Of a stretch of DNA of 64,000 nucleotides, positions 41,942-51,143 are shown one piece after another. Under the pieces are notes generated by a model, which saw nothing but the letters and a program-made list of their open reading frames with translations, had not been told where the DNA came from and searched no databases. This DNA is from DATHZQ01 sp965216945 (GTDB taxonomy: Bacteria; Actinomycetota; Acidimicrobiia; Spongiisociales; UBA5794), in NCBI GenBank assembly GCA_965216945.1, contig CBDCGU010000003.1, positions 2,852,001 through 2,916,000 of the forward strand, given 5' to 3'. Positions within the stretch are counted from its first letter, which is position 1. Each line of letters opens with the position of its first letter. The position numbers and the translations under genes are program-made.

Positions 41942-42922
41942 CTACTCGCCCGGATAGTGGATGCCGCAGAGCCGCCTGATCTCGGTCATCCACTCGGCGA
42001 TCGCGATCGTGTCGTCGAGTGGATGGGCGAGGCTCTCTGTGCGGCCCTCGGCCAGGCAGGCGTGGAACTCGTCGATCTCGAACTGCAGGCCGCTCACGTC
42101 GTACGACGTGTCGTATTCGGCGACCTGGTCACCCCGGCGGTGCAACGTGACCCGCGTTGCGTGATGGAACGGACTGTGGACGACGAGCCGGCCATCGGTA
42201 CCTGAGATCGTGGCTTGCCATGCGCCGTCCGCGACGAGGCTGGACGTCAGGATGGCCAGCGCTCCATCCGGATGACGCGAGGTCACCCCGATCTGTGCGT
42301 CGACCCCGGTGGGTGCCAGCTGTGCGACGGCCTCGGTGGTCTCGGGTGGGCCGAGCAGGTGATACGCCAGAGTCAGCGGGTAGATGCCGAGATCGAGCAG
42401 GCTGCCGCCACCGAGCTCCGGAGCGAACCAACGATTGTCGGTGGCGAAGGGGAGGGGAATGCAGAAGTCGGCATGAAGGTGGCGGACTTCGCCGACTGCG
42501 CCTTCGCCGATCGCCCGCTCGACCCGGGCGAGGAACGGCTGGAAACGCATCCACATGGCTTCCATCAGCAGGACATCGCGGCGCCGGGCCGCCGTGGCCA
42601 TCCGCTCGACTTCGGCTCCGTTGATGCCCAGCGGCTTCTCACAGAGGACTGGCTTGCCGGCGTCGAGACACGCCAGTGTGTTCGACAGGTGGCGATCGTT
42701 GGTCGTGGCGATGTAGACCGCATCGATGCCGTCGACCGACGCCAGTGCCTGGTGCGACCCGAAGGCGTGCGGGATGCCGAGTGTCTCGGCGAAGCCAGAG
42801 GCCCGATCGCGGTCTCGGGAGGCGACCGCCTCGACCGCGGCATCCGTCCTGGCCTTCAGCGCCTCCGTCATCGCTCTCGCCATGACGCCGGTTCCTAGGA
42901 TGCCCCAGTGGATCGTCTCCAT
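41942..42922 (-). CDS. Gfo/Idh/MocA-family oxidoreductase
   Basis: 326 residues. Rossmann motif GILGTGVMARAM at the start, then CEKPLG (catalytic Lys), and a C-terminal alpha/beta dimerisation domain with the LDLGIYPL segment carrying the usual Asp/His region. NAD(P)-dependent dehydrogenase of sugars, inositols or related polyols; the substrate is unknown. Start ATG 42922 is divergent from the GNAT gene at 42962, with 39 bases between. Confidence 0.88.
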   Translation of the reverse strand: METIHWGILGTGVMARAMTEALKARTDAAVEAVASRDRDRASGFAETLGIPHAFGSHQALASVDGIDAVYIATTNDRHLSNTLACLDAGKPVLCEKPLGINGAEVERMATAARRRDVLLMEAMWMRFQPFLARVERAIGEGAVGEVRHLHADFCIPLPFATDNRWFAPELGGGSLLDLGIYPLTLAYHLLGPPETTEAVAQLAPTGVDAQIGVTSRHPDGALAILTSSLVADGAWQATISGTDGRLVVHSPFHHATRVTLHRRGDQVAEYDTSYDVSGLQFEIDEFHACLAEGRTESLAHPLDDTIAIAEWMTEIRRLCGIHYPGE

Positions 42923-42961
42923 CGGTCTGCGATTGTGCGGTCGCCGGCTAGGGAGGTGCGG

Positions 42962-43474
42962 ATGGCGAGCCTCGAGACAACCGTGCGTGCCGCAACGGCG
43001 GGCGATGCCTCCGCGGTCGCTGCGATCCTCGAGTACTACGTGACCGAGACCGTGGTCAGCTTCCGGCAGGCAGCGCCCGTGAGTGCGGAGTGGGAGAGGC
43101 TGATCCGATCGAACGCCGACCGGGGATTGCCGTTCCTGGTCGCCGAGGTCGGTGGCGAGGTCGTGGGCTACGCCTACGCCTCGGCGTGGAAGTCCTACGC
43201 CGCGTACCGGCACACCGTCGAGAACTCGGTCTACGTCGCCGAGGGTCTCACCGGCAAGGGCATCGGGGGCACCCTGCTGCGAGCGCTGATCGAAGCGTGC
43301 CGCAACGGCGGCTTCGAGCAGATGATCGCCGTGATCTCCCGGAGCGGCGACGTCGGTGGCGCCTCGGTCGCGATCCACCGCCTTCTCGGTTTCGAGGACG
43401 TCGGCACCTTGCGCAAGGTCGGTGCGAAACACGGCCTCCGCATCGATACCCACATCATGCAGCTGGAGCTGTGA
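42962..43474 (+). CDS. GNAT N-acetyltransferase (PAT-like)
   Basis: 170 residues. TVRAATAGDASAVAAILEYY at the N-terminus and the acetyl-CoA loop LTGKGIGGTLL fit the phosphinothricin/methionine-sulfone acetyltransferase branch, with LRKVGAKHGL near the C-terminus. GGGAGG precedes the ATG. The amine substrate is not shown; resistance to a glutamine-synthetase inhibitor is one option, but many relatives act on other small amines. Confidence 0.85.
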   Translation: MASLETTVRAATAGDASAVAAILEYYVTETVVSFRQAAPVSAEWERLIRSNADRGLPFLVAEVGGEVVGYAYASAWKSYAAYRHTVENSVYVAEGLTGKGIGGTLLRALIEACRNGGFEQMIAVISRSGDVGGASVAIHRLLGFEDVGTLRKVGAKHGLRIDTHIMQLEL

Positions 43475-43596
43475 CGGGCTGAGCCATCGGCCATCCGCCA
43501 CCAGGCGTCAAACGTCAGATGTCGGCGGTCTCGGTGGTTCGGAGGTCGGCGGAGACGTGTGCGGCCTCCCTTGGACGCCGCTTCGTCCAGGAGCGA

Positions 43597-45153
43597 TCAC
43601 GGCCTGTAGCCCCGGCCCCGGGGGCCCAGGTCGTGGCTCAGCGTCCCCCATGCCGAGCCGATCCACCTGCACAGAACCGCCCGCGTGTCCCTGGGATCGA
43701 TGATCTCCTCGATGTCGAACGCATCTGCGGTGCGGAACGGCGAGCGTATGGCTTCGAAACTCTCGAGGAGCTCGCGGCGCAGGGCATCGGGGTCGTCGGA
43801 CTCGGCCAGCCGGCGCTTGAACGCCGCTTCGACGCCACCCTCGAGCGGCAGCGATCCCCAATCACCGCTCGGCCAGGCGACCCGCATGTGCGGCACACCG
43901 ACGTCCACCATGGCGGCCCCCGCCACTCCGAACGTGCGGCGGACGATGACAACGAAGTAGGGCACCTGCATCTGGTAGAGAGCCGCGATCGCCGCGGCGC
44001 CGTGGCGGATGGTCGACTCCTGCTCCGCCTTCGATCCCACTGCAAACCCCGGTTGGTCGACGAAGTTCACGATGGGGAGATGGAACGTGTCGCAGAGGTC
44101 CACGAACCGGCGCAGCTTGAGTGCACCGTCGGCGCTCAGCACACCGCCTGCGATCCGAGGGTCGGCGCCGAGGATCCCCACCGGATGACCGGCGAGACGG
44201 GCGAATCCGGTGATGAGCGAACGACCCCATCCGCGGCCCAACTCGAAGAAGGACTCGCTGTCGACGACCAGACCGATCAGGCGGCGACCGTTGTAGATCT
44301 GGCGGCGGTTGCGCGGGATGAGGGACAGGAGCTCCTCGGCTCGCCGTTCCGGATCGTCCGTCGTGCCGGCGACCGGTGGTGTCTCCCACACGTTGCGGGG
44401 CATGTAGGAGAGGAAGCGGCGGATCGCCACAAAAGCCTCGGCCTCCGTCGACACGACCAGATCGACGGTTCCGTTCCTCCCGTGGACATGGCTTCCTCCC
44501 AGCTCCTCCTTGTCGAGGTCCTCTCGGGTGGCATACGCCACGACGGGTGGGCCGGCAACGAACACCTGAGACTGGCCCTCGACCATCACGGCGAAGTGGG
44601 AACCGGCGACGCGGGCGGCTCCGAGCCCGGCGACCGATCCGAGCGCCGCCGCCGCCACGGGTACCTCGCTGAGGATCTCCATCTGGTCGCGCCACCCCGG
44701 GAGTGGCGGAACATAGGTGCGACCCAGGTCGTGGTAGGACTTGACGCTGCCACCGCCGCCGGAACCGTCGATCAGCCGCACGATCGGCACCCGCAACCGG
44801 CGGGCGCGTTGCTCGGCATGGACGAGCTTCTCCCAGATCGAGGCGTCGGCGGCGCCCCCTCGCACGGTGAAGTCATCACCGGCCACGACGATCGGCCGTT
44901 CTGCGATCGTGGCGTCGCCCAGGACGAAGTTTGCCGGCGTGAAATCCGCCAGCTCGCCGCCGTCCGAGTAGGTGGTGAATCCTGCGGTGCTGCCGACCTC
45001 AGCGAAGGAGGCGGGGTCGACGAGTCCATCGATGCGCTCTCGCACCGTGAGTTTGCCCGCCGCCCGGTGGCGGGCGACACGTTCCGGGCCGCCGAGGCGG
45101 GCCGCAGCCTCCTTGCGTCTCTCCAGGTCGTCGAGCTCCGGTCGCCACGTCAT
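43597..45153 (-). CDS. Acyl-CoA carboxylase, carboxyltransferase (beta) subunit
   Basis: 518 residues, full length for the propionyl/methylcrotonyl-CoA carboxylase beta family. The N-terminal KLTVRERID and a DGSGGGGSVKS oxyanion region come first. The second half has the GADPRIAGGVLSADGALK and FVDQPGF blocks and a late ATMVDVGVPHM-like segment. It transfers CO2 from biotin to an acyl-CoA. No biotin carboxylase gene is adjacent. A small biotin carrier is encoded at 62049. The acyl specificity is not clear. Confidence 0.9.
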   Translation of the reverse strand: MTWRPELDDLERRKEAAARLGGPERVARHRAAGKLTVRERIDGLVDPASFAEVGSTAGFTTYSDGGELADFTPANFVLGDATIAERPIVVAGDDFTVRGGAADASIWEKLVHAEQRARRLRVPIVRLIDGSGGGGSVKSYHDLGRTYVPPLPGWRDQMEILSEVPVAAAALGSVAGLGAARVAGSHFAVMVEGQSQVFVAGPPVVAYATREDLDKEELGGSHVHGRNGTVDLVVSTEAEAFVAIRRFLSYMPRNVWETPPVAGTTDDPERRAEELLSLIPRNRRQIYNGRRLIGLVVDSESFFELGRGWGRSLITGFARLAGHPVGILGADPRIAGGVLSADGALKLRRFVDLCDTFHLPIVNFVDQPGFAVGSKAEQESTIRHGAAAIAALYQMQVPYFVVIVRRTFGVAGAAMVDVGVPHMRVAWPSGDWGSLPLEGGVEAAFKRRLAESDDPDALRRELLESFEAIRSPFRTADAFDIEEIIDPRDTRAVLCRWIGSAWGTLSHDLGPRGRGYRP

Positions 45154-45387
45154 GCGACTGCGACGTTAGCGATGTGGTCGGGCCCGGCCGGTGCGGCCGA
45201 CCTATTCCTGGCAGGCGGCGGTGTCCGTAGTATCCATGCGGTTGGTGGTCCGGGAATGGTGGGCCTCCCCGCGGTGATCGCACCGCCGATCCGGGGAGCA
45301 TCACGTACCCGTGGCCGGAGAGGTGCAACCGGCCATCCGGCCGTGCGAGAGGGGGCCCTGCTGGCCACGGCTACTGCAACGAGAGGG

Positions 45388-46542
45388 ATGTCGGCGAGCC
45401 GTCGTGCGTTGCTGATCGGGCTGCCCATCGCCGGCACGTTGGCGTGGGTCCTGTTCGTTTCGATCTTCGATCACTGGGAGACGGTCACCGCCAACTGGCG
45501 CTCGTCCCTGACGATGATCTTCGGCAGCTTCGTCGCCGGCTCGACGCCCCAAGGCGGGGGTGCGGTGGCGTTCCCGGTGTTCACCAAGGTGTTCGAGATG
45601 CCTGCGGCGGTCGCCCGGACGTTCTCGTTGTCGATTCAGGCGATCGGCATGGGGAGCGCCTCGATCGCGATCCTCTTGTCGCGCAAGTCGGTCTCGCGCC
45701 GCGCCATTGGTGTGGGGGGCGGGGCCGCCATCATCGGCTTCCTCATCGGTCTGTTCGTCCTTGCCGACCCGATGACGACGTTCTGGCAATCCCGGATCCC
45801 GGAGAGCTATGTCAAGGTGACGTTCACCGTCGTTCTCGGGGCGCTCGCCTACATCGTCTATCTCGCCCTCGAGGAGGGGGAGTGTGGCGTGTGGTTTCTT
45901 CCTGTCTGGAACAAGCGGGTGTGGCTGGGCCTCGGTCTCGCCGGAGTGGCCGGAGGTCTGATCACGTCGCTGATAGGTTCCGGCGCCGATGTCTTCGCAT
46001 TCCTGTTCCTCGTCATCATCGCCGGGCTCCATCCTCGCATCGCCGTGCCGACGAGTGTCATCATCATGGCCCTCGTGTCGGTCGTCGGCGCCCTCGTGCT
46101 CGGAGTGATCGATGGCCAGCTCAGCACCGAAGTCGCCGACGGCATGGTGGTGGCGGTTGGTGGTTCCGCCATCGACCCCGTGCCGGCGGCGCAATACGAC
46201 CTCTGGGGGCTGTGGATCGCCGCCGTTCCCGCTGTGATCTGGGGAGCGCCGCTCGGAACGATCTTCGTTCACTCGCTCAACGAGCGGCATTTGATCTCGT
46301 TCCTGGCGATCATGGCGACCTTGGAGGTTGTCTCGACGGCCATCTTCCTGCCCCAGCTCCGGACCGATCCGTGGCTGCTCGGCTACGCGCTCACCGGGCT
46401 GGCGGCATCGATCTTCTTGGTCAGGTGGCTGCATGCACGGCGCGACCGGCTGCTAGGCAGCGCCGCTCCGAGCCGGGTCGAGGCGATGCTGCAGGAGCGG
46501 CATGCCGTGAGGCAGGCGTCGCGGGATGGAGCAGCGGGCTGA
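45388..46542 (+). CDS. TauE/SafE-family sulfite exporter (paralogue 3)
   Basis: About 384 residues with eight or nine membrane segments. It is a close paralogue of the gene at 11607: SSLTMIFGSFVAGSTPQGGG is present in both. It has a C-terminal extension of about 30 charged residues that the other lacks. It probably exports the same or a related sulfur anion. ATG 45388 has GAGAGGG just before it, somewhat close. GTG 45343 would add 15 residues. The reading frame is open far upstream, but that part is antisense to the carboxyltransferase. Confidence 0.85.
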   Translation: MSASRRALLIGLPIAGTLAWVLFVSIFDHWETVTANWRSSLTMIFGSFVAGSTPQGGGAVAFPVFTKVFEMPAAVARTFSLSIQAIGMGSASIAILLSRKSVSRRAIGVGGGAAIIGFLIGLFVLADPMTTFWQSRIPESYVKVTFTVVLGALAYIVYLALEEGECGVWFLPVWNKRVWLGLGLAGVAGGLITSLIGSGADVFAFLFLVIIAGLHPRIAVPTSVIIMALVSVVGALVLGVIDGQLSTEVADGMVVAVGGSAIDPVPAAQYDLWGLWIAAVPAVIWGAPLGTIFVHSLNERHLISFLAIMATLEVVSTAIFLPQLRTDPWLLGYALTGLAASIFLVRWLHARRDRLLGSAAPSRVEAMLQERHAVRQASRDGAAG

Positions 46543-46568
46543 CCCTGCGACCTGTCACAGTCGATCGG

Positions 46569-46574
46569 TAGTCT
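46569..46574 (+). promoter_or_regulatory. -10 box of a leaderless promoter (TAGTCT)
   Basis: TAGTCT ends 7 bases before the ATG at 46582. Confidence 0.45.
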
Positions 46575-46581
46575 CGGTCGC

Positions 46582-47274
46582 ATGTCACAGACCCTTTCCT
46601 TTCGACCAGCAATGTTCACCTTCCTCCGCGAGCTGGCGGAGAACAACGACCGGGACTGGTTCGCCGACAACAAGCCACGCTACGAGGCCGTCGTCAAGGA
46701 GCCGGGTCTCCAGTTCATCAACGACTTCGCCCCGTACCTGGAGAAGCTGAGCCCCCACTTCGTCGCCGACTCGCGTCCCGTCGGCGGTTCGCTGTTCCGC
46801 ATCTACCGCGACACCCGGTTCAGCAAGGACAAGACGCCGTACAAGACCAACACCGGTGTGCACTTCCGCCATGAGATGGCCAAGGATGTCCACGCCCCGG
46901 GCTACTACCTCCATCTCCAGCCACGCATGTGCTTCGTCGGGCTGGGCATCTGGATGCCCGACGGCGCCACCACCCGCAAGATCCGGGAGGCCATCGCCGA
47001 GGACCCGGGTGCGTGGAAGAAGGCCGCATACGGCAAGCGGTTCACCGACGCATTCGAGCTTGGCGACGACGAGAAACTGAAGCGCCCGCCTCGTGGTTTT
47101 GACCCCGACCACCCGTATGTCGAGGACCTCAAACGAAAGTCGTTCACCGCGGGCACACGGCTCACGCAGAAGCAGGTCACGTCCCCGGGCTTCATCGACG
47201 ACTACTTCAAGCTCTGTAAACGCGGGACGCCGTTCATGCGCTTCCTCTGTGACGCCCTGGGAGTCCCGTTCTAG
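46582..47274 (+). CDS. DUF2461 family protein
   Basis: 230 residues that fit DUF2461: an N-terminal FTFLRELAENNDRDWFADNK, then FRIYRDTRFSKDKTPYKTN, the YYLHLQP segment and a final third rich in Lys/Arg. It is a small soluble protein of unknown role, common in bacteria and some fungi. Start by leaderless promoter. A perfect hairpin (47407-47423) follows 130 bases after the stop. Confidence 0.88.
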   Translation: MSQTLSFRPAMFTFLRELAENNDRDWFADNKPRYEAVVKEPGLQFINDFAPYLEKLSPHFVADSRPVGGSLFRIYRDTRFSKDKTPYKTNTGVHFRHEMAKDVHAPGYYLHLQPRMCFVGLGIWMPDGATTRKIREAIAEDPGAWKKAAYGKRFTDAFELGDDEKLKRPPRGFDPDHPYVEDLKRKSFTAGTRLTQKQVTSPGFIDDYFKLCKRGTPFMRFLCDALGVPF

Positions 47275-47406
47275 TTCCGGGCAGCTCGAGCCGGTCCGGC
47301 GGCAGCTCCCGTCGCGAACTGTGACGTGCCCCCGGCGGCTCGCCGCCTCCCTTGCGCCGCCCACCCCCGACAACCGGGCAGACGTCGTGAGTCGGGGCCC
47401 TTGCGA

Positions 47407-47423
47407 GTCCGACTGAGTCGGAC
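47407..47423. repeat. 7-bp perfect inverted repeat, 3-base loop
   Basis: GTCCGAC-TGA-GTCGGAC, 39 bases upstream of the ABC exporter start. It could be an operator or a leader hairpin. Confidence 0.45.
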
Positions 47424-47461
47424 GAATCCGGGCGGTCCGAGCCGTCGTACCATCGGCTCCC

Positions 47462-49271
47462 GTGCTACGTAACCCACGCCGTCGTATTGCCGGCGACCAA
47501 CCAGCCGAGAGGCCGAGCCGGGCCGACTTCGTGCAGTTCCGCAGGCTGTTCACCTACGTCAGGCCGTACCGGCTCCAGCTGGTCATTGCCTTCGTCGGCG
47601 TGCTCTTCGCCAGTGGTTTGGGGCTCGTCTTCCCTCGCATCATGGGGAGCCTGGTCGACAACGTCGTCGAGGAGGCAACGGACACGGCGGCGCTCAACCG
47701 CACCGCACTCCTGTTGGTCGGTGTGTTCCTGCTCCAGGCGGCCTTCAACTTCGTGCGCGTGTACTTCCTGTCCGCGATGGGCGAGGGAATCGTCGCTGAC
47801 CTGCGGAGGGACACGTACGCCCATCTGATGACGCTTCCAGTGAAGTTCTTCGACACCCGCAAGACCGGTGAGATCACGTCACGGCTCACCTCCGATGTCG
47901 CCGTCGTCCAATCTTCCGTGTCGACCTCGCTGGCGGCGGCGCTGGCGCAGGGGATCACGCTGATCGGCGGTGTCATTCTGCTCTTCGTCATCAGCGTCGA
48001 GCTCTCGATCACCGTGCTGGCGTTCCTTCCGGTCGCCATCGTTCTGGCGGCTTTCTTCGGCAGGAGGTTGCGCAAGATCTCCACCCAGTTCCAGGACAAG
48101 GTCGCCGATGCCAACGCAGGAGCTGAGGAATCCATCGCCGCCGTACGTGTCGTCAAGTGGTTCAGCGCAGAGGACTTGGAGACGGCCCGGTATGCCACGG
48201 CCGTCGGAGAGTCGTACCGCGTCGCCCTCCGCCGCGCACGAGTACGGGCGCTGCTCGGGCCTATCGTCACCTTCGTTGCGTTCGGGACGCTGGCCTTCGT
48301 GCTGTGGAGGGGAGGCCGCCTGGTCATCGAGAGCCGGATGACCACCGGCGACCTCGTGTCTTTCCTCCTGTACACCTTGATCGTCGCCGGAGCCATCGGC
48401 ACGTTCACCGGTCTGTACGGCGAGCTGCAGGAAGCGCTGGGAGCCTCCCGGCGGATCTTCGAGCTGATGGACGAGCACAACGACCTCGTCGAACCGTCGT
48501 CGCCTCGCACGCTGGTAGACGTCCGGGGACGGGTGACGTTCGACGGTGTCGGGTTCTCCTACTCGGACCGGGATGTAGAGGTTCTCGACGACGTGACTCT
48601 GGATGCGGCGCCTGGGGAGATGGTGGCGCTGGTCGGCCCCAGCGGTGCGGGCAAGTCGACGTTGGTGCAGCTCATTCCCCGGTTCTACGACGTGACGCGC
48701 GGCGCCGTCTGCATCGACGGTGTCGATGTGCGGGAGCTGCGTCGCGATGAGCTTCGGCGCTTCATGGCGGCCGTCCCGCAAGAGACGCAGCTGTTCTCGG
48801 GGACGATCATGGAGAACCTCCGAGTCGGCAAGCCGGACGCCGAGGAGGGCGAGCTACGGGCGGCGGCTGCCGCCGCCAACGCGGACGAGTTCATCGAGGC
48901 CTTCCCCGATGGCTACGACACCATCGTGGGCGAGCGTGGCGTCAAGCTCTCCGGAGGCCAGCGGCAGCGCGTCGCCATCGCGCGCGCACTCCTCAAGGAT
49001 CCGCGCATTCCTGATTCTCGACGAAGCAACGAGCTCCCTCGACAGCGATTCGGAGGCGGTGGTCCAGGCCGCACTCGACACGCTCATGCAAGGCCGCACC
49101 GCGTTTGTGATCGCACACCGCCTGTCGACAGTGCGCACCGCCGACCGGATCCTCGTCCTCGACGAGGGCCGCATCGTCGAGGAAGGCACCCACGATCAGC
49201 TCCTCGCCTTGGCCGGCCTCTACGCAAACCTCCACGCAAAGCAGTCTCGCGAGACCGAAGCGGCCACCTGA
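47462..49271 (+). pseudogene. ABC exporter (fused membrane and ATPase domains), frameshifted
   Basis: A half-transporter of the MsbA/lipid-exporter type: about six membrane segments, then Walker A (GPSGAGKST) and the signature (LSGGQRQR). After about 49006 the frame changes. Walker B (LILDEA) and the H-loop (IAHRLSTV) continue in another frame to the stop at 49271. In the first frame translation would run on to 49276 without them. Loss of one C within 49008-49012 restores a normal PRILILDEA reading. So there is one extra base: a real mutation or a sequencing error. Both parts otherwise look intact. The start is GTG 47462, with TACCAT 8 bases upstream. Confidence 0.85.
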
Positions 49272-49337
49272 CGTGACGGGACGATGACCCCTCGCCGCGA
49301 CCTGGCGAGCCCGAGGGTGCGCGCCGGGGATCCCGGA

Positions 49338-49946
49338 TCAGGCCGCGAGCACGCCTTCGGCGACGAGGTCTCGGCGCAGCCGGCTGGGGTTCGTGAAATG
49401 GACACCACGCATGCCTTCGTCATGAGCGCATTCGATGTTGAGCAGGCGGTCGTCGATGAAGAGGGCGTTGTCGGGCCTTGCCTGTGTCACGGCGAATGCC
49501 AGCCGGTAGATCTCCGGCTCCGGCTTCTTGTGGCCGAGGTAGCAGGAGCTGAGGAATGTCCTGAAGTGGCGCCGCAGCCCAAACGTCTCGATGCGGTGCT
49601 CGTTCAGCTCCCGTGACTCGTTGTTGAGCGTCGCTAGGAACACGTCGCACCCGGCAAGCTCGTCCAGCAGCTCGAGGCTTCCGGGCAACGCTGCGCTCTC
49701 CGCCTTCATGGCGGCGACGAACTCGTCCTGGGTGAAGTCACGGGCCCGGTAGAAGATCGTTCGTCGCAGGTACTCGGCCAGATCGATCTGTCCCGTCTCG
49801 AAACCGTGGGCAAGCGCTTCGTGGCGATCGCGGAATTCTTCGTAGTCGAGCCCGAACGACTCGACGACTCGGCGCCGGCTGTTGCGGTCCCATCCGTTGG
49901 TGAGCAGGACACCACCAACGTCGAAGAACAGTGTGGTGATCGCCAT
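49338..49946 (-). CDS. HAD-superfamily hydrolase (HAD-IA)
   Basis: 202 residues. Motif I is FFDVGGVLL (nucleophile Asp; the second Asp is replaced by Gly-Gly as in HAD-IA phosphatase/dehalogenase-like members), motif II Thr is in LATLNNES, motif III Lys in LGHKKPEPEIY, motif IV in FIDDRLLNIE. Helical cap after motif I. Small-molecule phosphatase; the substrate is unknown. 13 bases separate it from the transaldolase gene upstream. Confidence 0.88.
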   Translation of the reverse strand: MAITTLFFDVGGVLLTNGWDRNSRRRVVESFGLDYEEFRDRHEALAHGFETGQIDLAEYLRRTIFYRARDFTQDEFVAAMKAESAALPGSLELLDELAGCDVFLATLNNESRELNEHRIETFGLRRHFRTFLSSCYLGHKKPEPEIYRLAFAVTQARPDNALFIDDRLLNIECAHDEGMRGVHFTNPSRLRRDLVAEGVLAA

Positions 49947-49958
49947 GTCGTGTGGACG

Positions 49959-51059
49959 CTATGCCCGGAGTGCGTCGATCTTCTCCGCGAGCGTCTCGTA
50001 CAGCTCGTCCATCGAATCGGCGAACGCTTGCACCCCTTCGGTCTGCAGGGCTCGGGTGATGTCGTCGAAGTCGATACCCATCTCGGCGAGGGATGCGATC
50101 TCGGCGGCAGCGCCGTCGACATCGTCGAGCAGCGCACCCGGATCGATCACGCCTTTGTCGCGGAAAGCGTCGATCGTGGCGGGCGGCATCGTGTTGACCG
50201 TGTTGGGCCCGATGAGCTCGTCGACGTAGAGCGTGTCCTTGTACTCGGGGTTCTTGGTCGAGGTGCTCGCCCACAGCACCCGCTGCGGGGAGGCGCCCTT
50301 CGCCGCGAGGTCGGCGAAAGCCTCTCCTTCGAACAGCTCCTGGTAGCGGCGGTACGCCAGCTTGGCGTTGGCGACCGCGATGCGGCCCCGCAGTGCCAGG
50401 GCTTCATCCGAGCCGACCTTCTCGAGCGCCGCATCGGCCTTGGTGTCGACGCGCGAGACGAAGAACGAGGCTACGGACGCGACGCTCGAGGGGTCGGCCG
50501 TCCGACGCAGGCCGCGCAGGTATGCCTGAGCGACGTTCTCGTAGTCGTCGAGCGAGAACATGAGTGTCACGTTGATGTTGAGTCCGTCGGCTATGAGCTG
50601 TTCGATGGCCGGTATGCCTTCATCGGTTGCGGGCACCTTGACCATGAGGTTGGGGCGGTCGACGAGGCGCCACAGCCGCGTGGCGTCGGCGATCGTGCCT
50701 TCGGTGTCGTAGGCAAGCGAGGGTGCCACCTCGAGGCTCACGAACCCGTCGCCACCGTTGCTCTCGTCGTACACCGGGCGCAGCAGATCGGCGGCGCCCC
50801 TGATGTCACGGATCGCCAGCTCCTCGAAGACGGCTTCGGTTGAGGCCGCGTTGTTGCGACTCAGCACGCTCTGGATCTGACCGTCGTAGGCCTGTGACGT
50901 GGAAACCGCGTTCTGAAAGATGCTGGGGTTGCTGGTGACCCCCCGGATGCCGTCGGCGACCAGGTCGGCCAGCTCCCCCTTGGGCCCGAGCATGTCGCGG
51001 CGTATGAAATCGAGCCAGACCGATTGGCCGGCCGTGTGGAGCTCATGAAGCTTGCTCAT
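49959..51059 (-). CDS. tal: Transaldolase
   Basis: 366 residues, the longer actinobacterial type. TSNPSIF opens the barrel, the Schiff-base Lys lies in LMVKVPATDEG, and VLWASTSTKNPEYKDTLYVDELIGPNTV follows in parts typical of the family. It acts in the non-oxidative pentose phosphate pathway and completes the set with the split transketolase at 34994-36642, but is not in its operon. ATG 51059 has AAAGGA upstream. A longer frame to 51116 has no family match. Confidence 0.93.
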   Translation of the reverse strand: MSKLHELHTAGQSVWLDFIRRDMLGPKGELADLVADGIRGVTSNPSIFQNAVSTSQAYDGQIQSVLSRNNAASTEAVFEELAIRDIRGAADLLRPVYDESNGGDGFVSLEVAPSLAYDTEGTIADATRLWRLVDRPNLMVKVPATDEGIPAIEQLIADGLNINVTLMFSLDDYENVAQAYLRGLRRTADPSSVASVASFFVSRVDTKADAALEKVGSDEALALRGRIAVANAKLAYRRYQELFEGEAFADLAAKGASPQRVLWASTSTKNPEYKDTLYVDELIGPNTVNTMPPATIDAFRDKGVIDPGALLDDVDGAAAEIASLAEMGIDFDDITRALQTEGVQAFADSMDELYETLAEKIDALRA

Positions 51060-51143
51060 CGGACCGCGGTCCTTTCCTGCAGGTGGTGACGGAGTTGCGA
51101 TCTTCAACCGTACCACTGCGCCGGTATGCCCACTTTCGAACGA

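Noticed and set aside
43519..45387. Upstream extension of the third TauE/SafE frame
   Set aside because: Antisense to the acyl-CoA carboxyltransferase. The membrane protein's homology starts at about 45390.
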